A stretch of 6,014 nucleotides of DNA. Source: Chloroflexota bacterium (GTDB lineage: Bacteria > Chloroflexota > Dehalococcoidia > Lucifugimonadales > UBA3495). Position 1 is the first letter of the stretch. Each line of letters begins with the position of its first letter. Of the stretch, positions 1 through 5,424 are shown one piece after another. The stretch covers positions 1-6,014 of the forward strand of contig JADFQT010000164.1 in the NCBI GenBank assembly GCA_022561675.1. The letters are read 5' to 3'. Under the pieces are notes generated by a model. It made no database searches and was not told the origin of the DNA. It saw nothing but the letters and a program-made list of their open reading frames with translations. The translations under genes and the position numbers were made by a program.

Positions 1-198
1 GTCGAAGCTCCCACCGCAAAAGCTGGAAAGCCTCCCTGAAGTTAACCCAACGCTTCGTGGGTGGCAAGCATTCAGCCCGGAATACCAACACTGAATACAA
101 ACGCGGGATGCAAACCAGTCAAGCATCTCGCAAGTTCCCGGCAGCTCCTTCCTTAAAACGGGCGAACCTGGGCGGCGATTTCCCAGAGCAGGTAGTCG
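1..198. other. Intergenic stretch with no recognisable gene
   Basis: No convincing coding sequence is seen. Two plus-strand frames are open from the window edge: one ends at a TGA at 92-94 (30 residues) and one at a TAA at 204-206 (67 residues, rich in Lys, Arg and Ser). Neither resembles a family I know, and either could be a chance open frame or the tail of a gene lying to the left. I see no strong hairpin or tandem repeat here. Confidence 0.5.
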
Positions 199-207
199 TG
201 ATATAAT
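199..207 (+). promoter_or_regulatory. Extended -10 promoter for the duplicated-domain gene
   Basis: TGATATAAT is a perfect TATAAT hexamer preceded by the TGn extended -10 element. The -35 region (about 177-184, TTTCCC or GATTTC) is weak, which is common when an extended -10 is present. Initiation would fall near 213-214, leaving a leader of about 195 nt before the GTG at 409. The call rests on consensus match, orientation and its place in a gene-free region; there is no transcript evidence. Confidence 0.45.
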
Positions 208-395
208 TGCACCAATCTGGAGCCAGTTCTTACCGAGTCGACCACCGCGACAGTTTCAGGTAGCTTCTATCCGTTGGTAAATGGGTTTGACCCACCGGCT
301 GACGGTAATGGCGCTTCCCAGGTGCGCTGGAGCGGTTTCAAACTTAAGAGTCGGGTTTGTTGTTGACCTGGAATCTGGACCAAATAATCAACTCT
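208..395 (+). other. Long untranslated leader, no known riboswitch recognised
   Basis: This is the stretch between the predicted promoter and the Shine-Dalgarno site of the following gene. It has only weak local pairing, for example TGGGT-TTG-ACCCA around 287-299, and no terminator-like hairpin with a T run. I do not recognise any riboswitch or leader-peptide class. A TTGACC at 363-368 is followed only by poor -10 candidates, so a second promoter is unlikely. Confidence 0.3.
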
Positions 396-404
396 AAGGA
401 GGGG
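396..404 (+). promoter_or_regulatory. Strong Shine-Dalgarno site fixing a GTG start
   Basis: AAGGAGGGG lies four bases before the GTG at 409-411. It is the best ribosome binding site in the area and supports GTG as the initiation codon of the downstream gene. No in-frame ATG with a comparable site lies nearby. Confidence 0.75.
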
Positions 405-408
405 CAAC

Positions 409-1296
409 GTGGAAAAGGCAAGCACTGTTATTGATGCCGGTGCGGTAAGCATTGCAATGGATTATCGGAAGGAGCTCATGCCGGATCAGGGGCTGATGAT
501 CCAGGTCTACGGCAATGTCGAAGGAGAAGATACCGAGATACTGCGCTTCGACTGTTTCGACCAGGACCCTCATTACCACTATGGTCCCATGAACCACAAC
601 GTTCGCCTGCACATGGACAAGACTACCGTACACAATCCAGTAGGTTGGACCTTGGGCCAAATACGGCACAAGCTTCCCACCATGATCCGTCGTGCCGGCT
701 ACGACCAGCTGGCGGAGAAAGTGGAGGCGAACCCTATATCCAACTCCAAGATGGACGAGATTGACTCCGTGGCCCGAGACAAGTCTCAAAACGAGCGCCG
801 GTTTGTGCACCACCAGATGGAGCGCCTGCTGGAAGGCGACAAGATCGAATGCGGGAACATTCGCTTCGGGCTGGAATACCGGGAGCTGGCCAACGACCGG
901 GGCCTGGCGATTCACGTTCTCACCGATGCCCTGGGTCAGGAGTTCGAGCTGCTGGCCTTCGACTGTTTTGAGAACGGTCCCCACTACCATTACGGTCCTC
1001 GAGGGCAGGATGTTCGCATCTATTGGGACACCACCACTGCCCCGGACACCCTGAGGTGGACGCTGGACCAGTTCAAGGCCGGCAATCTGCGCTCCATGAT
1101 TGAGCGGGCAGGCTATCCCACTGTGGCCGCGGCTGTGGATGAAAGTCTGGTGCAGGCCCTCATGCCCAAGATAGAGGCCAGGGCTCTGGAGTTGGTGGCG
1201 CAAAACAACAAGGCTCCAGCCAACGACGGTAAAAAGACCAAGGCCCAGCTGATTCTGGAGCTTGAATCTCTGCGTGAGCAGGTCGCGGCTCTTTAA
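409..1296 (+). CDS. Duplicated-domain protein of unknown function with PHYHYGP motifs
   Basis: The 295-residue protein has no signal peptide or membrane segment, so it is probably cytoplasmic. Two copies of one domain, about residues 14-107 and 151-244, align with few gaps and lie 137 residues apart. Both share a (D/E)YR segment, a GL-I-V strand, FDCF followed by PHYHYGP (residues 48-60 and 185-197), a D-TT segment, WTL-Q, MI-RAGY and a final Ala/Val-rich helix. A charged helical linker joins them. Residues 275-295 form a heptad-like coiled coil (KTKAQLILELESLREQVAAL). The clustered His, Tyr and Cys could bind metal or a ligand, but this is inference. In the PHYHYGP codons the copies differ at five of seven third positions with no amino-acid change, so the frame is under selection. 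It is monocistronic, with a strong ribosome binding site before and a terminator after. I do not recognise the family. Confidence 0.88.
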   Translation: MEKASTVIDAGAVSIAMDYRKELMPDQGLMIQVYGNVEGEDTEILRFDCFDQDPHYHYGPMNHNVRLHMDKTTVHNPVGWTLGQIRHKLPTMIRRAGYDQLAEKVEANPISNSKMDEIDSVARDKSQNERRFVHHQMERLLEGDKIECGNIRFGLEYRELANDRGLAIHVLTDALGQEFELLAFDCFENGPHYHYGPRGQDVRIYWDTTTAPDTLRWTLDQFKAGNLRSMIERAGYPTVAAAVDESLVQALMPKIEARALELVAQNNKAPANDGKKTKAQLILELESLREQVAAL

Positions 1297-1320
1297 GCCA
1301 CCTAGACCTTTAACCCAGCA

Positions 1321-1361
1321 CAAAACAAGAGGCCCGGGATTCGCCCGGGCCTCTTGTTTTG
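1321..1361. terminator. Bidirectional rho-independent terminator between convergent genes
   Basis: A perfect 18-bp inverted repeat (1321-1338 and 1344-1361) encloses the 5-nt loop ATTCG. The stem has a GC-rich core (GAGGCCCGGG) and AT-rich outer ends, so each strand finishes in CTTGTTTTG, a T-rich tail read from either side. It lies 25 bp after the stop of the duplicated-domain gene and 26 bp after the stop of the convergent dehydrogenase. It is well placed to end both transcripts. Confidence 0.9.
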
Positions 1362-1387
1362 CCGCTCCAGCCGAGCCATGTCCCAAA

Positions 1388-2182
1388 CTAAATCATCGTG
1401 TATCCGCCGCTTACGCTCAGCGTCTGGCCGGTTATGAAGCTTGCCGCGTCGGAGGCCAGAAAGACCACGGCGTTGGCTATCTCGGTGGCAGTGCCCATCC
1501 GCCGCAAGACGTAGCTTTTGCTGACCCGGTCCAGCACATCCTCGGTGAAGATGTCCCTCATCTGGTTCCACATGCTCTCTTCGCTAATGGATTCCTCTCC
1601 CGGGGGAACTACCAATCCGGGGCAGACCACGTTGAGCCGGAGGCCATAGCGTCCGGTTTCCCTGGCGATGGCTTTGCTCAGGGCGATGACTCCAGCTTTG
1701 CAGGCCGAATAAACCGCCTCCCGATACTCCCCCATCCGGCCGGCGTCGGAGCTGATGCTCACGATGGCCCCCGACTGCCGCTCGATCATGTGGGGCAGAA
1801 CGGCGTGGATGCAATTGATCGGGCTCCACAGATTCACCGCCACTTCCTTCTCGTATTCCTCCCTGGGTTTGTCCAGGAACAGCCGGTCGATGGTCCACCC
1901 CACGTTGTTAACCAGCACGTCCACCTGGCCGAAATCCCTGACACTCTGCTCCACCATGGAGGTGACCTGCCGGTCGTCGGTGACGTCCGTGGCGATGACT
2001 TGAACCCGGCTGTCGGGGTTCAGCGCCCGCACTTCCTCGGCCACCCGTTCTCCCTGTTCCGGCACCAGCTCGGCTATAACCACGTTGCAGCCCTCCGCGG
2101 CAAAGGCGTGGACAATAGCTCGTCCGATGTTGGAGCCGCCCCCGGTTACTATGACGTTTTTACCCTTGAGACCAAGTTCCAT
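1388..2182 (-). CDS. Short-chain dehydrogenase/reductase (FabG-like SDR)
   Basis: This is a 264-residue classical SDR, the usual length for the family, predicted to be a soluble NAD(P)-dependent oxidoreductase. Visible elements are the dinucleotide-binding TGGGSNIG (13-20), an acidic Glu38 at the end of the second strand, which suggests NAD rather than NADP, TDVTD (65-69), NNVG (92-95) and the catalytic set Asn117, Ser145, Tyr158 and Lys162 (YSACK). CPG follows at 187-189 and the C-terminus has the usual ITGQTLSVSGGY. The ATG is preceded by AAGGGAGGAA (2191-2200). The substrate cannot be read from sequence: the fold covers 3-oxoacyl-ACP reductases, acyl-CoA and alcohol dehydrogenases, and no neighbour points to a pathway. 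It stands alone, with a repeat 31 nt upstream and a shared terminator downstream. Confidence 0.93.
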   Translation of the reverse strand: MELGLKGKNVIVTGGGSNIGRAIVHAFAAEGCNVVIAELVPEQGERVAEEVRALNPDSRVQVIATDVTDDRQVTSMVEQSVRDFGQVDVLVNNVGWTIDRLFLDKPREEYEKEVAVNLWSPINCIHAVLPHMIERQSGAIVSISSDAGRMGEYREAVYSACKAGVIALSKAIARETGRYGLRLNVVCPGLVVPPGEESISEESMWNQMRDIFTEDVLDRVSKSYVLRRMGTATEIANAVVFLASDAASFITGQTLSVSGGYTMI

Positions 2183-2213
2183 TTACAGGCTTCCTCCCTT
2201 TGTTTTGATGCTT

Positions 2214-2346
2214 ATTGACCCTTGCAGAAATTGCTAAAATTGGGAGATCCAAATTTCCCTCAGTCCCCCTCTTGACGGGGAATATACGGGGATTTCCCAA
2301 AACGGTGGCTCCTCCGGCCGGGTTTGGCTGTGGGATTGAGGCTCAG
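2214..2346 (-). repeat. Dispersed repeat, copy A (short core), upstream of the SDR gene
   Basis: Two blocks match the copy at 5104-5354 without gaps: 2214-2263 (41 of 50 bases identical) and 2288-2346 (about three quarters identical). The 24 bases between them differ. The inner block ends form an imperfect inverted repeat around AAATTTCCC and GGGGATTTCCC. Seen from the SDR gene, the element ends with GGGTCAAT 31 nt before the ATG, so it lies in or just upstream of that gene's leader. It contains no coding sequence. Strand is given relative to the downstream gene. Confidence 0.75.
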
Positions 2347-2676
2347 TAAATCTGGCAATATAACTCCTTCCGTCCTGCCCGTATTAAGCTGACAGGCCTA
2401 TCTAAATTTAGGCACTCGTCAAGACACCTTCGCATGGAGAATGGTGTCATCCCGAGCCGGAACGCAGTGAAGAAGAGGAATCTAAGATTTCTCGGTCGCG
2501 GAGTTTATCCTGAACTGAGCCGAAGGGCTCCCTCGAAATGACGTGGCGTCCGAGTCCTCAGCCACGATACATGCCCCTGTCCCCCTTATTAAAGGGTAGA
2601 ACCTGGCTTTTTCCACCGCTCTGGAGATCGACGGACGCGGGCCGAACCGCCTGGGAGCAATTTCGAGTCAATTTCC
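2347..2676. other. Gene-free intergenic stretch made largely of small hairpins and repeats
   Basis: No protein-coding gene is supported in the interval between copy A and the end of the glycosyltransferase gene. It holds a small hairpin GCCTA-(8 nt)-TAGGC at 2396-2413 with a 10-bp palindrome CTAAATTTAG inside it, the GTCAT-type repeat at 2446-2542, and a remnant CCCTT-ATTA-AAGGG near 2583-2596 that resembles the CCCCCT/AGGGGG cores of the other repeats. None has a clear T tract, so I do not call a terminator for the glycosyltransferase gene. Confidence 0.5.
2446..2542. repeat. GTCAT...ATGAC dispersed hairpin repeat
   Basis: This 97-bp unit starts GTCATCCCGAG and ends CTCGAAATGAC; the ends pair as an inverted repeat at 9 of 11 positions. 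The interior has the phrases AGGAATCTAAGATTTCTCGG and CCTGAACTGAGCCGAAGGGC. Short REP-like repeats with GTCATCCCGAGC...CGAAATGAC ends are known to be scattered between genes in many bacteria, so this looks like one degenerate copy, perhaps of two nested units. It has no coding capacity and sits beyond the 3' end of the glycosyltransferase gene. Confidence 0.65.
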
Positions 2677-3426
2677 TTAAAGCTGACCACTATCAATGGG
2701 CCCGGGGGGTCCGGGAATTTTTGGTATGCCGCCGAAGCGCAAGCGAAACAAACCCTTGATGTCCTCAGTCGCCGTGCTGGCCACATTTACCGAGCTGTTG
2801 GGGTCGTCTTCCCATTTTACCGGGACCGACTTGATTCGGTATCCTCGCTTGGCTGCCAGAATCAGCAGCTCGGTATCGAAGAACCAGTTGTTGTTGAGAA
2901 TGCTTGGCACCAGGGCTGCGGCGGTCCTCCGATGCAGGGCCTTAAACCCGCATTGGGCGTCGGGGAAGGAGGTGAAGAACATGCCTTTAATTAGCAGGTT
3001 GTAGCTGCGCGAGATGATTTCCCGCTTCAGGCCGCGGGTTACCTGGGACGCCCTGCTCAACCGGCTGCCGATGGCGATATGGTATCCCGACTCCAACTCC
3101 GCTATGAGCTGGGGGAAATGCCGCAGATCGGTGGAGAGGTCCACGTCCATGTAACCGACAAAGTCGGCGGTGCTGTCCATCCAGGCCGCGCGAAGTGCCC
3201 TCCCCCGGCCCTTATTGGGCACGTATAGATAGCTGACTCTGGAATAATCTTGACTCAGCAGTTGGGAAATGGACCGGGTTGCATCGGTGGAGGCGTTGTC
3301 GGCGATGGTAATGCGCCAGGGATTCTTCAGGTTTTCCTCCAGGAATCGGTGCAGGCGTCGAATGCTCTCCGGAAGAGCATCCTGCTCGTTGTAGACTGGT
3401 ATGGTTATGTCAACTGTCGAATTCAA
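2677..3426 (-). CDS. Family 2 glycosyltransferase, dolichyl-phosphate-sugar synthase type
   Basis: The 249-residue protein is a GT-A fold enzyme predicted to move a sugar from a nucleotide donor to a lipid phosphate (polyprenyl or dolichyl type). Motifs in order are ITIPVYNE (7-14), DNASTD (43-48), NKGRGRA (71-77), the metal and nucleotide site DVDLSTD (94-100), QCGFK (158-162), WFFDTE (181-186) and VKWEDDPNSSV (203-213). These fit the DPM1/DPG-synthase group. It ends in a Gly/Pro-rich tail (PGPPGP) and lacks the C-terminal membrane helices of some relatives, so it is probably soluble or membrane-associated. The start is TTG: no in-frame ATG or GTG lies close by, an in-frame TGA lies upstream, and seven residues before IPVYNE suit the family. 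The upstream GGA-rich sequence is a weak ribosome site. It begins 103 bp after purH and may share its transcript. The exact donor and acceptor are unknown. Confidence 0.9.
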   Translation of the reverse strand: MNSTVDITIPVYNEQDALPESIRRLHRFLEENLKNPWRITIADNASTDATRSISQLLSQDYSRVSYLYVPNKGRGRALRAAWMDSTADFVGYMDVDLSTDLRHFPQLIAELESGYHIAIGSRLSRASQVTRGLKREIISRSYNLLIKGMFFTSFPDAQCGFKALHRRTAAALVPSILNNNWFFDTELLILAAKRGYRIKSVPVKWEDDPNSSVNVASTATEDIKGLFRLRFGGIPKIPGPPGPIDSGQL

Positions 3427-3529
3427 ATCCCGCTTTTCCGGAGAGCCACCCTTGGTTCGCCAATTATTCCAAGAGGACAGGCATCATTCCCTGGCCCTCG
3501 CCATCGGTGCAGGTCATCAGTGCAGTCCA

Positions 3530-5071
3530 TTAGTGCCGGAAATGACGCACTCCGGTAAACAGCATCGCCAGGCCATGCTCATTAGCCGCTGCCACCACTT
3601 CGTCATCTCGTATCGAGCCCCCGGGCTGAACAATGGCGGTGGCCCCAGCTTCGGCGGCCAGCTGGACATTGTCGGGGAAAGGGAAGAAAGCGTCGGAGGC
3701 CAGGACGCTTCCCTTGGCCTTATCTCCGGCGATCCGCTGGGAGAGGTGGACGCTGACAACCCGGTTGGGTTGTCCGGCGCCCATGCCAACCAAACATAGG
3801 TCCTTGGCGAACACTATGGCGTTGGACTTGATGTGCTTCACCGCCTTCCATGCGAAGGCCAGGTCTCGGCGCTCTTCCTCGGTGGGCGCCCGGTGGGTGG
3901 CCGTCTGCCAGCCATCCGGGTCCTCGGTAATTGTGTCCGGATGCTGAACCAGTATCCCACCGGATATCACTCGCAGGTCGTAGCTGGAGGATTGACCGCT
4001 CTGGACCACCGGGTCTACGGCCAGAATGCGCAAGTTTCGTTTTTTCTTTAGAATTTCCAGAGCCTCCGGCGCGTAATCGGGGGCCACCACCACCTCGTAG
4101 AAGACCGGCGCCATGGCTTTGGCCGTGGGGGCGTCCAGGGTACGGTTGAATCCAACAATGCCACCGTAGGCAGAGACCGTATCTCCCTCGAAGGCATTCT
4201 GATAAGCGATAAGCTGTTGGACATGGCTGGCCAGCCCGCAGGGGTTGGCGTGCTTGATAACCACTGCCGTGGTGTCGGAGAAGTCGCTGACAATGCGCCA
4301 GGCGGCGTCGGCATCCATCAAATTGTTATAGGAAAGCTCCCGTCCGTGGAGCTGCCGGGCTCCGGCCACGCCCCCGGAGGTAACTCCCTCCGCCACATAT
4401 AATGCGCCGGCCTGATGGGGATTCTCCCCGTAGCGCAGGGATGCGGTCTGCACCAGGGAAATACTCAGATTCTCCGGCAGGCTCTCCGATTCGCCGACGG
4501 TGGTGCTCAAATATGCGGCTACCGCGGCGTCGTAGGACGCCACATGATGAAAGGCTTTGGCGGCCAGGCTGCGGCGGTCCTCCTGAGTAAGACCGCTGGC
4601 CGCGAGTTTTTCGGCTACCCAGCCGTAGTCCGCCGGGTCGACAATCACGGTCACGGATGGGTGATTCTTGGCGGCGGCCCTCAGCATGGTGGGCCCGCCG
4701 ATATCGATGTTTTCCAGCGCTTCCTCCAGGCTCACATCGGGACGGCTGACCGTCTCCCGGAAGGGATAAAGGTTGACCACCACCATATCGATAGGGTCAA
4801 TGTTGTGCTTCTTCAGCTGGTCCAGGTGGTCGGGGAGGTCCCGGCGGGCCAGCAAGCCGCCGTGGATTACCGGATGTAGAGTTTTGACCCGGCCGTCCAG
4901 AATCTCGGGCGAGCCGGTGACATCGGACACCTGCCTGACCGGCAGCCCGCCCTCGTTGGTCAGGATGCTATGGGTGCCACCGGTGCTGATGAGCTCCACG
5001 CCGGCCGCGGCCAGCTGCTTGCCAAACTCAACGATGCCGGTCTTATCGTAGACGCTGATTAATGCCTTCAC
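3530..5071 (-). CDS. purH: Bifunctional AICAR formyltransferase / IMP cyclohydrolase
   Basis: PurH formylates AICAR using 10-formyltetrahydrofolate and closes the ring to IMP, the last two steps of de novo purine synthesis, in the cytoplasm. Taking GTG at 5071 gives 513 residues, normal for the family. The N-terminal cyclohydrolase domain (about 1-195) shows STGGT (29-33), LDGRVKTLHP (58-67), NLYPF (100-104) and IDIGGPTMLRAAAKN (122-136). The transformylase domain shows LRYGENPHQ (212-220), the catalytic KHANPCG (273-279), SAYGGI (300-305), KSNAIV (415-420), GAGQPNR (431-437), SDAFFPF (459-465), QPGGS (482-486) and the terminal RHFRH. An ATG at 5113 would add 14 residues. I reject it because it lies inside a repeat shared with another locus, has no ribosome site, and precedes where PurH homology begins. 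GGGGGAAAG stands before the GTG. purM lies upstream on the same strand. Confidence 0.96.
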   Translation of the reverse strand: MKALISVYDKTGIVEFGKQLAAAGVELISTGGTHSILTNEGGLPVRQVSDVTGSPEILDGRVKTLHPVIHGGLLARRDLPDHLDQLKKHNIDPIDMVVVNLYPFRETVSRPDVSLEEALENIDIGGPTMLRAAAKNHPSVTVIVDPADYGWVAEKLAASGLTQEDRRSLAAKAFHHVASYDAAVAAYLSTTVGESESLPENLSISLVQTASLRYGENPHQAGALYVAEGVTSGGVAGARQLHGRELSYNNLMDADAAWRIVSDFSDTTAVVIKHANPCGLASHVQQLIAYQNAFEGDTVSAYGGIVGFNRTLDAPTAKAMAPVFYEVVVAPDYAPEALEILKKKRNLRILAVDPVVQSGQSSSYDLRVISGGILVQHPDTITEDPDGWQTATHRAPTEEERRDLAFAWKAVKHIKSNAIVFAKDLCLVGMGAGQPNRVVSVHLSQRIAGDKAKGSVLASDAFFPFPDNVQLAAEAGATAIVQPGGSIRDDEVVAAANEHGLAMLFTGVRHFRH

Positions 5072-5103
5072 TTCTTTCCCCCAAGGCGGTTCCAACTCGG
5101 ATG

Positions 5104-5354
5104 ATTGACCCATGAAGATATTGCTAAGCTGGGGAGACCCAAATCCCCCTCAGCATGAATCATCCCGAATTCACTGGTTCGATGATAGACCCGGAGATGG
5201 GCTTGCCAAAGACGGGACGCCAGAGCCTCCAGGCATGAAGGGAAGGTAATGCAGAGGGCGCTCCTCCTCAAAATCTGGGATGACTCATGCATAAGGGGGA
5301 TTCCCCCAAACAGTGGCTCCTCCGACCGTGTTCAGCGATGAATTCAAGGCTCAG
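5104..5354 (-). repeat. Dispersed repeat, copy B (long core), upstream of purH
   Basis: The outer blocks 5104-5153 and 5296-5354 match copy A (2214-2263 and 2288-2346) at constant offsets, without gaps inside each block. Between them are 142 bp not found in copy A, with inverted ends. On the purH strand the element ends GGGTCAAT 32 nt before the preferred GTG, almost the same distance as copy A from its gene. The repeat fills most of the purM-purH gap and may carry promoter or leader sequence, though I see no convincing -35/-10 pair. Confidence 0.75.
5142..5302. mobile_element. MITE-like inverted-repeat core inside copy B
   Basis: The ends form a long inverted repeat: AATCCCCCT (5142-5150) pairs with AGGGGGATT (5294-5302), and GCATGAATCATCCC (5153-5166) pairs with GGGATGACTCATGC (5277-5290) at 13 of 14 positions. 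One base is bulged between the two blocks. The interior of about 110 bp has no gene and no transposase. No clear target-site duplication is visible. It could be a small non-autonomous element, or simply the full-length hairpin form of the repeat that copy A has lost. Confidence 0.5.
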
Positions 5355-5424
5355 GGGTACCGGCGTTGCTTGGCCGGGCCCCTGGGCATGTTCCGGGCGA
5401 GGGTTGGAGTTACCGGCGTTGGAT
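5355..5424. other. Short gap after purM with an 11-bp direct repeat
   Basis: TACCGGCGTTG occurs at 5358-5368 and again at 5411-5421, 53 bp apart in the same orientation. The sequence between is GC-rich and shows no hairpin followed by a T run, so no terminator for purM is called. The direct repeat may be chance or a trace of an old insertion. Confidence 0.3.

Noticed and set aside
3..206. A 67-codon frame open from the left window edge
   Set aside because: It has no recognisable family, a basic Ser-rich composition, and its stop falls inside the predicted -10 element. It could be a gene tail but cannot be supported.
363..390. A possible second promoter (TTGACC with TAATCA) just before the GTG
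   Set aside because: The -10 match is poor at acceptable spacing, and the start would fall within the Shine-Dalgarno site.
394..1386. A 330-codon open frame on the minus strand opposite the duplicated-domain gene
   Set aside because: Its translation shows no family features, while the plus frame has a strong ribosome site, an internal protein duplication and synonymous third-position changes between the copies. The antisense frame also runs through the terminator hairpin.
1262..2218. A 318-codon plus-strand open frame across the terminator and the SDR gene
   Set aside because: It is antisense to a clear SDR with all catalytic residues and spans the bidirectional terminator, so it is a shadow frame.
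2446..2542. A CRISPR repeat or small RNA gene
   Set aside because: There is a single unit with no regularly spaced copies. The GTCAT/ATGAC ends fit a dispersed intergenic repeat better.
2583..2596. CCCTT-ATTA-AAGGG as a terminator for the glycosyltransferase gene
   Set aside because: The stem is only five base pairs and no T tract follows on the minus strand.
4415..4879. Plus-strand open frames inside purH
   Set aside because: These are antisense to an unambiguous PurH with all motifs and have low-complexity, family-free translations.
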